From Streptomyces sp. HUAS ZL42 (GTDB lineage Bacteria; Actinomycetota; Actinomycetes; Streptomycetales; Streptomycetaceae): 64,000 nucleotides of DNA. Below the pieces are notes generated by a model that had not been told where the DNA came from, ran no database searches, and saw only the letters and a list, made by a program, of their open reading frames with translations. The position numbers were made by a program, and so were the translations under genes. How positions within the stretch are numbered: position 1 is the first letter of the stretch; every line of letters begins with the position of its first letter. Below are positions 34,719-43,432 of this stretch, piece by piece. The stretch is from the NCBI RefSeq assembly GCF_040782645.1, contig NZ_CP160403.1, positions 4,685,001 through 4,749,000 of the forward strand, given 5' to 3'.

Positions 34719-35500
34719 ATGACACAGGCCACACGCATCGAGCACGACCTGGTCGGAGACAAGGGGGTCCGCTCCGACGCCTACTACGGCGTGCACACCG
34801 TGCGGGCCGTGGAGAACTTCACGATCACCGGGTCGACGATCGCCGGATGGGCGGCACCCAGCTCCAGGACGCCGTGCCCATGGCCCTCGGCCAGGAATTC
34901 ACCGCCTACGCCGTCATGATCGAGGAGGACCGCCAGCGCCTCACCGAGGCCGCCGCCCAGCTGGAGTCCAACCTCGGCGGCACGGCCATCGGCACCGGCA
35001 TCAACGGCCACCCCCGCTACGCCGAACTCGCCTGCGCGTATCTCGCCGGGATCAGCGGCGAACCCGTCCGGCCCGCGGGCGACTTCATCGAGGCCACCCA
35101 GGACTGCGGCGCCTTCGTCCAGCTCTCCGGTGTCCTCAAGCGCGTCGCCGTGAAACTCTCCAGGTCGCCTTCGAGCCCGTCATCGCCTACGGCCTGCTGC
35201 GCTCCCTTGCCCATCCGCGCGCGGCCTGCGACACCCTGGCCACCCGCTGCGTCCCCGGCACACCGCCAACACCTCCACGGCAGCGTCCACCGCTCCATCG
35301 GACTGGTCACCGCACTCGCCCCGCACGTCGGCTACGCCGCCGGCACCACCCTCGCCCGCCGGGCCCTGGCCACCGGCCGCGCCATCAAGGACCTCGCCGC
35401 CGAAGCCGGCCTGCTCACCGCCGACCCACTGGACACGATCCTGCGCCCCGAGAACCTCACCGGACACTCCGCCCGGCCCTCGGCGGCGTCCGTTCGGTGA
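34719..35500 (+). pseudogene. aspA: Decayed aspartate ammonia-lyase gene
   Basis: The first part reads TRIEHDLVGDKGVRSDAYYG then VHTVRAVENFTITG, the canonical aspartase N-terminus, from an ATG at 34719. It then jumps, with a frame change near 34850, to QLQDAVPMALGQEFTAYAVM and NLGGTAIGTGINGHP (substrate-binding region). After about 35160 the frame shifts again. The C-terminal HRSIGLVTALAPHVGYA and DPLDTILRPENLT remain. Two internal deletions remove around half of the roughly 470 residues, including the GSSIMPGKVNP active-site loop. The product cannot be active. Confidence 0.8.
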
Positions 35501-35606
35501 CACATGTGCCGGGCACGGCCCGCCCTCCGGATCGCCCGTCGTAGCTTGTGGCCGAGGGCCTGGGTGTCGGCCCATCCCGCCGGGTTCGAGCAGGACGGGG
35601 AAGATC

Positions 35607-36137
35607 GTGGACAAGGTGTTCGACGCGGCAGGGGAAGCACTGTGCTGCGCCGCGGCCGTCCGGCTGGGCGGGGCCCTGTGCGTGCTCGCCGCCCGTGCGG
35701 GGCTGTCCGACCGCTACGAGAAGGTCGCGGTGGGGGTGGGGAACCTCGTGGCCTTTCTCGATGGTCAGGAACGCGACGACGACGTGCTTGCCGAAGCCTT
35801 CGTCGCCAACTGGTCCCTGGGCACCAGATACCGGGACGAACTTCCGGGGGCGGCCTTCTTCCGGGCCGGGCTGAGGATCGTGGACGTCGCGATCATCGTC
35901 GCCAGGACGGAACAGCCGGTGTCACCCGTCCAGGGGCTGAGCCATGCCCTGGAGGCAGCCTCCGGCTGGCCGGCCGAGGTCCGCATCGGCTCCTTCACGC
36001 GGCTCGCCGACTTTGAGTCGGCCTGCCAGACGGAGGCGGAGGAGCGGCTCGGAACGGATGGCCTGCCGGCGCTGCGGAAGCTCGCCGAGGCGCAGGCCGA
36101 TCACTACCGCCGGGCGGCTGCGTCGCTGGTCGGATAG
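35607..36137 (+). CDS. Conserved-looking protein of unknown function
   Basis: A 176-residue soluble or peripherally bound protein with mainly helical character and no signal peptide. It starts at GTG 35607 (VDKVFDAAGEALCCAAAV). It carries two adjacent Cys near the N-terminus and the segment LPGAAFFRAGLRIVDVAIIV that might touch a membrane. I do not recognise a family. Codon use is normal. It sits between the aspartase remnant and a string of gene fragments, so neighbours give no hint. Confidence 0.6.
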   Translation: MDKVFDAAGEALCCAAAVRLGGALCVLAARAGLSDRYEKVAVGVGNLVAFLDGQERDDDVLAEAFVANWSLGTRYRDELPGAAFFRAGLRIVDVAIIVARTEQPVSPVQGLSHALEAASGWPAEVRIGSFTRLADFESACQTEAEERLGTDGLPALRKLAEAQADHYRRAAASLVG

Positions 36138-36159
36138 CCGGTGCACCAGGTGTTTCTCA

Positions 36160-36420
36160 GGCAAGCCTGGCGTTGGTGGGCGGCATGCGGAGGGTGGACA
36201 GAAGCCGCTGGTGCGTCTCGTCGAGGGACTTTTCATTCTTCTTGGGGCCGATGGTCGCCATGAAGACCATGTGCTCGCCGTCATCGATGATGCGAATGGC
36301 ACCGACCGGGCCGCGGCTGCTCTAAGGTCCGCATCGAGGGCCGGCCGACCGCCGATGGTGGACTTGTGGACACCCGCACTGGCGACCTTGCCCCCGGACA
36401 CCCTGCTGGCGCCGTCCAGG
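36160..36420 (-). pseudogene. C-terminal remnant of an unrecognised exported protein gene
   Basis: One minus frame reads GKVASAGVHKSTIGGRPALD. After a frameshift near 36305 another reads AIRIIDDGEHMVFMATIGPK then NEKSLDETHQRLLSTLRMPP to a stop near 36150. The two halves look like one former coding sequence. The family is not recognised. Confidence 0.5.
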
Positions 36421-36424
36421 AAAC

Positions 36425-36682
36425 CCGGTGATCGACGTGGCGGTCATGGACGGGGACTGGCGCCGGGAGGTCCGGGCCCGACGTCATCGCACGCGTCCTG
36501 GCCGCATTGGCCGAAGCCTGTGGGCTGCCGGAGCCGTCGCCGGCCTGGTGGGTGAACTTCCGGGTGATCGAGGAAGGCAGCTGGGGTGCCGGCGGCGGCG
36601 TTCTGTCGATCCTCTCCCTGCTCGACAGCGGTGTGTTCACCGAGGAGAAGGCCAAGGCGATCCGCGCGGCGATCGGCACCTG
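36425..36682 (+). pseudogene. Fragment of an unrecognised gene, possibly tautomerase-like
   Basis: A plus frame reads DVIARVLAALAEACGLPEPS, PAWWVNFRVIEEGSWG and LLDSGVFTEEKAKAIRAAIG to a stop at about 36682. The beginning is in a different frame (VIDVAVMDGDWRREV). The layout recalls a tautomerase-type protein but this is a weak guess. Confidence 0.35.
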
Positions 36683-36687
36683 AACCC

Positions 36688-36856
36688 GGACGCCCGCGAC
36701 AACGTCCGGGGCCACATCCCCGACGCCCTCGACCTCGCCCGCTCCGGCGAGGTCGACCCCGCACGGGTCGTCTCCCACGTCCTCGACTGGGAGCAACTCC
36801 CCCACGCCCTGCCCGAGAAGCACCTCAAACCCGTCTTCGTCCGGGCGGACGTCTGA
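36688..36856 (+). pseudogene. C-terminal fragment of a zinc-type alcohol dehydrogenase
   Basis: The frame encodes NVRGHIPDALDLARSGEVDP, ARVVSHVLDWEQLPHALPEK and HLKPVFVR, matching the very end of medium-chain zinc alcohol dehydrogenases. No Rossmann or zinc-binding part is present. Confidence 0.65.
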
Positions 36857-36904
36857 CGGCGGACATCTGACACGCGCCGACCGCCGCGTATGTACGCATG
36901 GTCG

Positions 36905-37067
36905 GTGTGGAGGGCGGCGCCTCCCAGTTCAGCTGGTCGAAGGAGACGGGCTTCTTCTGCTTGCCGTTGCAGCGGCTCCAGTCGTAGCCCTCGACACGCA
37001 CCTGCATGTAGACGTGGTGCCCGTCGCCGTTTTCCGCACGCTCGAGGCTTCGTACCCCCCTCTCCAA
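36905..37067 (-). pseudogene. Fragment of an unrecognised secreted-protein gene
   Basis: The minus strand reads NGDGHHVYMQVRVEGYDWSR then CNGKQKKPVSFDQLNWEA. It resembles a conserved domain of small secreted streptomycete proteins but has no start, signal or clean end here. Confidence 0.35.
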
Positions 37068-37121
37068 CCGCGGCGCCGGGCACTATAAAGGGGGCGCACG
37101 ACCGACAGTGAGTGGGTACGT

Positions 37122-40100
37122 ATGGAGCACGCCGGCGGAGAGGGGCCCAGACCGGGGCTGAGGGTCGGTGTTCTCGGTGAACTGACCGTGACGCACGACG
37201 GGCGGCCACTGAGCCTCGGCGGGCCCCGGCCGCGTACGGTGTTCGCGCTGCTGGTGCTGGCGCGGGGCGGTGTGGTCACCTGCGACCGGCTGATCGACGT
37301 CGTGTGGGGCGAGGAGCCGCCGCCGAGCGCGCTCGGTGCCCTGCAGGCGTACGTCTCGCGGCTGCGTCGGGAGCTGGAACCGGCCCGGACGGCGGGTGCC
37401 CGCAGCGGTGTCATCGTGCGGGAGGGCGCCGGTTACGCGATACGTCTCGCGGAGGACGCGGTCGACGCCTGGCGGTTCGAACGCCTTCTCGGGCAGGCCG
37501 GTCGGTCCGTGCCGCCGGGTCCGGAGACGGTGGCTCTGCTCACCGAGGCGCTCGCCCTCTGGCGGGGCCCGGCCTTCGCCGGGTTCACGGAAGGGCCCTG
37601 GGCGCGGACGGAGGCGGCGCGGCTGGGAGAACTGCGTGAGGTCGTACGGGAACGGCTGCTGGCCGCCCGCCTGGAGCGCGGGGAACATGCCGAGGAGCTG
37701 CTCGCCGATGCCGAAGGCCTCGTCGCCGAACAGCCCCTGCGCGAGGAGCGCTGGTCCCTCCTGGCCCTCGCCCACCATCGCGCCCACGGCCAGGCCGACG
37801 CCCTCTCCGTACTGCGCCGTGCCCGCCGCACCCTCGCCGACCGGCTGGGCATCGACCCCGGCCCGGCCCTGCGCGGCGTCGAGGCCGAGATCCTGTCCCA
37901 TGCGCCACGCCTCGCCGCGCCCGTAGTGCCCGCGGCGCCCGCTCCTGCGTCTGCCTCCACCGCCCCCGTCGGCCAACTCGTCGAACGCGAGAAGGAGTTG
38001 GCCGAGCTGCGGCACTGCCTGTCGGACGCGGTGGCGGGCCGCGGGGGGCTGGTGTGCGTCGCGGGCCCGGCCGGGATCGGCCGGAGCGCACTGCTGGCCG
38101 AGGCGGGGCGGCTGGGCAGGGAGTGGGGCGTACGCGTGCTGGACGTCGGTGACGGTCCCATGGCTTTCCCGGGCACCCGCCCCCGCGAACCCCGTGACGT
38201 CGTACGCCGGTTGCTCCGCGCGGTGGCCGACGGGCAGGGCGGCACCCTGCCGGCCATGGCACCGCCGGAGTTCGACAGCCGGGCCGTCGGCGGGCCCGCC
38301 GGCTTCGACGTCCTGCACGGGCTGTACCGGATCGTCGAGCGCCTGGTCACCGCCGACCACCCCGCACGGCCCCTGCTCCTCCTCGTGGACGACGTGCAGG
38401 CGTGTGATGCGGCGTCCCTTCGCTTCCTGGCCCATCTGCTGCCGCGCATCCAGAACCTGCCGGTCCTCGTCGTCACCGCGTTGCGCAGCGGCGAACCTCC
38501 TGCGCAGCGCGAGATCGAGCAGGTGCTTGCCGACATCGCGCAGGACCCGACGGTGGTGCACATCCGGCCCGAGCCGTTGAGCGCGGCGGGTGTCGCCCTG
38601 CTCGTACGCCGGCTGCTCGGCGCCGCGGCGGACGAGGAGGTCGAACGTGCCTGTCACCGGGCGTCGGCAGGGCTGCCGCTGCTGCTGACCCATGTGCTCG
38701 GGGCGCTGGAGACGGCGGGGGCGAGGCCGGACCCGCGCTCCCTGGAGGAGTCGGGCGTCCTTGCCGTCTCCGACCTCGTGCTCACCGTGCTGGACCGGCT
38801 GCCGCCCGCCGCCACGGCCGTCGTACGCGCGGTCGCGGTCCTCGACGCAGGCGACGGCGACGGCGGGGCCTCGCTGCCCGCGGTCGCCGCCTACACGGAG
38901 CTGTCCGAGCAGGACGTGGCCACGGCGACGGCGGCGCTCGTCCGGGCGGGCGTGGTCCGTGACCAGTACCCGTTGGCCTTCGTCCATCCCCTGACCGGCG
39001 AGGCCGTGCTGCGGACGGTGTCGCCGCGGGAGCGTCCGGCGCTGCACGAAAGGGCGGCCAGGATCCTCGACGGTGCGGGTGCGACGCCGGAGAGGACGGC
39101 CGCTCATCTGCTCCTGGTTCCCTACCGGGGCGATGCCTGGGTGGTCGGCGTCCTGCGCGCCGCCGCGGCCCACGCGCGTGCCCGCGGTGCGAACGACGCG
39201 GCCGCGACCCTGCTCACCCGGGCGCTGCTGGAGCCTCCCGCGCGGGACGTACGGCCCGAGGTGCTGCTGGAGCTCGGCCGCGCCGAAGCGCTCGTCGACG
39301 GACCCGCGGCGGCACGGCACCTGCGGGAGGCGTACGAGACGTCGCCGCCGGGTTCGAGCGACGCGCGCCTGCTCGCGCAGACGCTGATCTACACCGGCAG
39401 TCCCGGCGAGGCGGCCGAGTTCGCGGCCCGGGCGGCGGCGGAGCTGCCCACCGGGCGGGCCGGCGCGGACGATACGGCCGACGATCGGCAGGGACTGCTG
39501 GCCCTGGCGCGGCTCGGCGCCTTCGCGCACGGGCTGTACACCGTGAGCGCCGGCGACACGGACGTCCCGGTGCCCTCCCCCGTCGGAGAGGGGCCCGGCG
39601 CCCGCATGCTCGCCGCCGAGGCGGCGAGGGAGGCCACCGTGTGGGGACTCGACCGGGCCGCGGCCGTCGCCTCGGCCCGGTTCGCGCTCACGGACCGGGT
39701 ACTGCTGCACGGCGGAGAGGTGCTCTCATGGTGCACGGCGGGCGTCGTGCTGCACCTGGCGGGCGAGGACGTCAGGCTGCTCTGGGACGAGACGCTGGCC
39801 TACGCCGGGCAGCGGGGGTCGCTGATCGGGACACTCTCGGCGCACCTGTGGAAAGGGTTCACGCAGTGGCGGCACGGCGAGTTGGACCAGGCCCGCCGGT
39901 CACTCGAGACCGCGCTGGAACAGTTCGTCGCGTGGGGGGTCACGCCCGGTGCCCCGCAGTGCCGCGCGTTCCTGACCGGGGTGCTGCTGGACCTCGGGGA
40001 CATCGCCGGGGCGCGTGCCTGTCTGGAGCGGATGCGGGTACGGGGCGGAGGCGCCGAGGGGGCGCGGTTGCGCGGGGAGAGCGAGGCGCGGGTCCTGATC

Positions 40101-40490
40101 ACCGAGGGCCGGTACGTGGAGGCGCTGGCCGTGCTCGACGGCGTACGGCACCTCCAGCCGGACGTGGTGAACCCGGTGTGGTGGGACGCGGACCTGCTGA
40201 CGGTCCGCGCGCTGACCGGGCTGGGTGAGCGGGACCGGGCCGAACGGCTCGCCCGGGAACAGCTGCTGATGGCCCGTACATGGGGCGCGCACGACATCGT
40301 CGGCCGGGTGCTGCGGCTGCTCGGCGAGGCACGCGGGCCCGACGGCGGACCCGAACTCCTGGAGGCGCTCGGCCTGCTGGCCGACGGCCCGGCCCGCCTC
40401 GAGCATGCGCGCGCCCAGCAGTCACTGCACGCCTTGACCTGCGGTGACACCGCTCAGGACAGCGCCGGACGCCGATTCCCCCCGGAATGA
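37122..40490 (+). CDS. Large SARP regulator with AAA/helical-repeat domains
   Basis: A 1122-residue regulator. It has an N-terminal winged helix (about 15-105: VFALLVLARGGVVTCDRLID, VWGEEPPPSALGALQAYVSR), a BTAD domain (110-260) and a predicted ATPase from residue 285, followed by a long helical region. The P-loop reads GPAGIGRSAL: the usual lysine is arginine, so nucleotide use may be altered. The Walker B LLLLVDDVQACD is intact. It reads into a Ser/Thr kinase gene, and a paralogue (43433-46873) faces it from the other side. ATG at 37122 has a TATAAA-containing stretch 35 bp upstream. Confidence 0.85.
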   Translation: MEHAGGEGPRPGLRVGVLGELTVTHDGRPLSLGGPRPRTVFALLVLARGGVVTCDRLIDVVWGEEPPPSALGALQAYVSRLRRELEPARTAGARSGVIVREGAGYAIRLAEDAVDAWRFERLLGQAGRSVPPGPETVALLTEALALWRGPAFAGFTEGPWARTEAARLGELREVVRERLLAARLERGEHAEELLADAEGLVAEQPLREERWSLLALAHHRAHGQADALSVLRRARRTLADRLGIDPGPALRGVEAEILSHAPRLAAPVVPAAPAPASASTAPVGQLVEREKELAELRHCLSDAVAGRGGLVCVAGPAGIGRSALLAEAGRLGREWGVRVLDVGDGPMAFPGTRPREPRDVVRRLLRAVADGQGGTLPAMAPPEFDSRAVGGPAGFDVLHGLYRIVERLVTADHPARPLLLLVDDVQACDAASLRFLAHLLPRIQNLPVLVVTALRSGEPPAQREIEQVLADIAQDPTVVHIRPEPLSAAGVALLVRRLLGAAADEEVERACHRASAGLPLLLTHVLGALETAGARPDPRSLEESGVLAVSDLVLTVLDRLPPAATAVVRAVAVLDAGDGDGGASLPAVAAYTELSEQDVATATAALVRAGVVRDQYPLAFVHPLTGEAVLRTVSPRERPALHERAARILDGAGATPERTAAHLLLVPYRGDAWVVGVLRAAAAHARARGANDAAATLLTRALLEPPARDVRPEVLLELGRAEALVDGPAAARHLREAYETSPPGSSDARLLAQTLIYTGSPGEAAEFAARAAAELPTGRAGADDTADDRQGLLALARLGAFAHGLYTVSAGDTDVPVPSPVGEGPGARMLAAEAAREATVWGLDRAAAVASARFALTDRVLLHGGEVLSWCTAGVVLHLAGEDVRLLWDETLAYAGQRGSLIGTLSAHLWKGFTQWRHGELDQARRSLETALEQFVAWGVTPGAPQCRAFLTGVLLDLGDIAGARACLERMRVRGGGAEGARLRGESEARVLITEGRYVEALAVLDGVRHLQPDVVNPVWWDADLLTVRALTGLGERDRAERLAREQLLMARTWGAHDIVGRVLRLLGEARGPDGGPELLEALGLLADGPARLEHARAQQSLHALTCGDTAQDSAGRRFPPE

Positions 40491-40593
40491 CCGGCGTACG
40501 ACGGGCTGTCGCGACGAGCATCCGACGGCCGACTTGCGATCGGCTTGCAAGCGGTTCGCAAGACCGGTGGCGCATCATGCGTTGCTCAACCGA

Positions 40594-40635
40594 ATCAGAC
40601 GTACCGCGCATCAGACGTACCGCATCAGACGCATC
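40594..40635. repeat. Short direct repeats upstream of the kinase gene
   Basis: ATCAGACGTACCGC occurs at 40594-40607 and 40610-40623, followed by ATCAGACGCATC at 40624-40635. Spacing of 16 and 14 bp is close to 1.5 helical turns, so they could be activator sites, but this is not shown. Confidence 0.55.
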
Positions 40636-40685
40636 ACGCAGAACGAACGGGGGCGGCCCGGGGGACGGGCCGGGGGGCGAAGGAC

Positions 40686-42485
40686 ATGAGCGAACCGATA
40701 CGCGACGGGGACCAGTGGGCGGTCCCCGGCTACACACAGATCAAGGAGCTGGGGTCCGGGGCCAGCGGCCGGGTGGTGCTGGCCACGCACGAGACGACCG
40801 GCACCCCGGTGGCGATCAAGTACCTCGCCGAACAGCTCCGTGACGACCCCGCGTTCCGCGAGGTCTTCCGCGCCGAGGCCCGGCTGCTGGCCGAGCTGCG
40901 CTCCCCCCATGTCGTGGAGCTCTACGAGTACGTGGAGAGCCCGCGCGGCGCCGCCATCGTCATGGAGCTCGTGGACGGCATACCGCTGCGCAAGCTGCTG
41001 CTGGAGCACGGCGCCACGACCCCCGAGGCCGCGCTCGTCGTCCTCAAGGGCTCGCTGCTCGGCCTCGCGGCCGCCCACGCGGCGGGTGTCGTGCACCGCG
41101 ACTACAAGCCGGACAACGTCCTGGTCGCCGCCGACGGTTCCTCCAAGCTCGTGGACTTCGGCATCGCCGTGCCGAGCGGGGTGGCCGCCAACGCCTCGGG
41201 CACCCCGATCTACATGGCGCCCGAGCAGTGGACCGGCGGTGCGGCCGGACCGGCGACCGACGTGTACGCGGCGACCGCGACCTTCTTCGAGTGCCTCACC
41301 GGAATGAGGCCCTATCCGGGCCGGACGCTGGCCGAGCTGGCCGTCCAGCACATCGAGGCGCCGATCCCGGACGAACTGGCTCCCGAACCGGTGCGTCCGC
41401 TGATCCGCAGGGGCCTGGCCAAGACGCCCGAGGAGCGCCCCGAGAGCGCGGCGGCGTTCGTCGAGGAGCTCGAAGCCGTCGCCACGGCCGCGTACGGCGA
41501 GGAGTGGGAGGAGCGCGGCAGGCGCGAACTCGCCGCGCTCGCCGCGCTGTTCCTCCTCCTCTTCCCGCTGGCGGACGGTACGGCCTCGGGTACGACGGCG
41601 CTGGCCACCACCACCCTCGGGCCGGGCGCCCGTCGGCTGCCCGGCCGGAGGGGGAAGGTGCTGGCCGGACTGGCGGCGGGGGTTCTGCTGGTGGTCGGCG
41701 GGGTCGCGGTGACCGCCGTCGCCACCGGCGCGGGCGGCGGAGACCGCACGACGAACGGGGCCGGGTCCGGTACGGGGACGAGCGGCTCCGGCGACACGAC
41801 GGGTCCGGCCGACTCCCCGGACGGGGACGCCTCCGCGTCGGCCGTCTCCTCCTCGCCCTCCGGGACGGGGTCGCCCTCCGCGTCCGCGTCCGGGTCCGCT
41901 GCCGCCTCGCCCACCGGGGACGCGACTTCCGGCGGGTCCGGTGGCACGGGCGGCACGGGCGGCGGATCGTCCGGAGGAACGACCACGACGGGCGGCGGCA
42001 CGAGCACGACGGGCGGTACGAGCAGCACGGGCGGCACGGGAACCACCGGCGGCACCACCACGACGAGCGGCGGCTCCTCGAGCAGCGGCGGTACGACGAC
42101 GAGCGGCGGCGGCACCTCCTCACCCTCACCCACCCCCACCCTCGACGTGACCTCCGTACGGATCAACGCGGTGGGCCCGACCTCGGCCGCCTGCACCATC
42201 GTGGCCTCCGTCAGCGCGACGACGGACGGCGCCGCCGACGGCACGATGTACCTCAGCTGGTACGTCAGCAACTCGAGCGGCGCCGTCGGGACCGTCGTAG
42301 CCACCGACTCGGTTGCGCTGCCCAAGGGGAAGACGCTGATCTCGGGCCGCTACACCCACTCCTTCGCCATCCCGACGCGCTACGACTACCTCGGCGTCAG
42401 GGTCACCACCGACCCGGCCGCCGACTCGGGCAACGGTTCCTTCCAGTCCACCGCCGCACCCGTCGATTGCGACCCGCCCCGATGA
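40686..42485 (+). CDS. Membrane Ser/Thr protein kinase with C-terminal outer domain
   Basis: A 599-residue Hanks-type kinase. ATP-binding loop GSGASGRV (23-30), Lys45 (VAIK), catalytic HRDYKPDN (Tyr in place of the usual Leu), DFG in KLVDFGIAV and the activation segment GTPIYMAPEQW are all present, so it should be active. One membrane helix at about 325-347 follows. Then comes a very long Ser/Thr/Gly linker (to about 480) and a small beta-rich outer domain with two cysteines (AACTIV, VDCDPP). The stop overlaps the next gene (ATGA). The outer domain may sense envelope state. Confidence 0.92.
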   Translation: MSEPIRDGDQWAVPGYTQIKELGSGASGRVVLATHETTGTPVAIKYLAEQLRDDPAFREVFRAEARLLAELRSPHVVELYEYVESPRGAAIVMELVDGIPLRKLLLEHGATTPEAALVVLKGSLLGLAAAHAAGVVHRDYKPDNVLVAADGSSKLVDFGIAVPSGVAANASGTPIYMAPEQWTGGAAGPATDVYAATATFFECLTGMRPYPGRTLAELAVQHIEAPIPDELAPEPVRPLIRRGLAKTPEERPESAAAFVEELEAVATAAYGEEWEERGRRELAALAALFLLLFPLADGTASGTTALATTTLGPGARRLPGRRGKVLAGLAAGVLLVVGGVAVTAVATGAGGGDRTTNGAGSGTGTSGSGDTTGPADSPDGDASASAVSSSPSGTGSPSASASGSAAASPTGDATSGGSGGTGGTGGGSSGGTTTTGGGTSTTGGTSSTGGTGTTGGTTTTSGGSSSSGGTTTSGGGTSSPSPTPTLDVTSVRINAVGPTSAACTIVASVSATTDGAADGTMYLSWYVSNSSGAVGTVVATDSVALPKGKTLISGRYTHSFAIPTRYDYLGVRVTTDPAADSGNGSFQSTAAPVDCDPPR

Positions 42486-43150
42486 GCACACCTCCCGACG
42501 ACCCCAGACTGCGGTTCGCCCGCACCGACCCGCAGGTCCGGCCCGACGACCCCGATCTCACCGCCACCCTCCCACCGCCGGATCCGGCCGCGACCCTTCA
42601 TCTCCCGGAATCCGGGGCCGCGGAGGGGGAGACCCGTTTCGGGCCCGGGGTGCCGGGTGCGCCGAGCACGGCCGACGACCGGGCGACGGGCATCTGGCGG
42701 GGCACGCTCACCCCGGACCCACCGTCAACGGTGACCGCCCGCCGCCCCAAGCCGTGGTGGCGGCGCGAACTGCGGTCCCTGCTGGTGGTGGCCGCCGTCG
42801 TCGTGGCCGTCGTGGTGGGCCTGCGCTCCTGCTCGGCGGCCGATGCCCTGCACGTGGTGGACGCCTCGGTCAGCGCGCCCGACGTCGGCCGCTGCGCGAA
42901 GACGGTCGTCGTCACCGGCGTCCTCGAGACCGACGGCCGGCCCGGCACCGTCGACTACCGCTGGAAGCGCAGTGACGGCACGGCCTCCGAAGTCCTCCAC
43001 CAGAAGGTCGGCAGGAACGTCAAGCGCTCCGAGGTCGTCCTGCGCTGGAGCTTCGACGGCCGGGGCACGATGAAGGCCACCGCCACCCTCGAAGTGCTGT
43101 CTCCGGACAAGGTGACGGCCTCGACCAGCTTCACGTACGCCTGCTCCTGA
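42482..43150 (+). CDS. Membrane-anchored partner of the Ser/Thr kinase
   Basis: A 222-residue protein translated by overlap from the kinase stop. Residues 1-85 are Pro/Asp-rich and cytoplasmic, with several Thr-Pro and Thr-Ala sites that could be phosphorylated. One helix (SLLVVAAVVVAVVVGL, about 97-113) crosses the membrane. The outer domain (VDASVSAPDVGRCAKTVVVT to FTYAC) has the same beta-sandwich look and terminal cysteine pairing as the kinase outer domain. Likely a paralogous sensor or kinase substrate; no named family recognised. Confidence 0.75.
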   Translation: MSTPPDDPRLRFARTDPQVRPDDPDLTATLPPPDPAATLHLPESGAAEGETRFGPGVPGAPSTADDRATGIWRGTLTPDPPSTVTARRPKPWWRRELRSLLVVAAVVVAVVVGLRSCSAADALHVVDASVSAPDVGRCAKTVVVTGVLETDGRPGTVDYRWKRSDGTASEVLHQKVGRNVKRSEVVLRWSFDGRGTMKATATLEVLSPDKVTASTSFTYACS

Positions 43151-43268
43151 CCGCGCAGGCGACGACCGCCGTGCGGCGACCTGCCCGCGCCGTCCCGCCG
43201 GGCGACGGCGGCCGCGCCCCGGAGCGGGGGCAGAGGTGCGGGACGCGGCCCTCCCGTACCGGAGGCCG

Positions 43269-43322
43269 GCCGCCTCCAGGTCGGCGGCCGCCTCCCCCGG
43301 CGGCCGCCGACCTGGAGGCGGC
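43269..43322. terminator. 22-bp-stem hairpin between convergent genes
   Basis: CGCCTCCAGGTCGGCGGCCG (43271-43290) pairs perfectly with 43301-43320, extended by two more pairs, with a 10-base loop. It separates the kinase-partner gene from the convergent SARP gene and is a strong bidirectional terminator candidate. Confidence 0.8.
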
Positions 43323-43432
43323 ATTCGCGCGGGCCGCACAGGCCGGGTGTTCACCCGGACCGTGGCGGGCCCCCGCCACGGGTCTGGCGGGGCGCGGCCG
43401 CGACTCGGCGGTTTCCCGGGCGGCCGTCCAGG

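Noticed and set aside
37083..39710. An 875-codon minus-strand frame
   Set aside because: Antisense shadow of the large SARP gene, typical of high-GC DNA.
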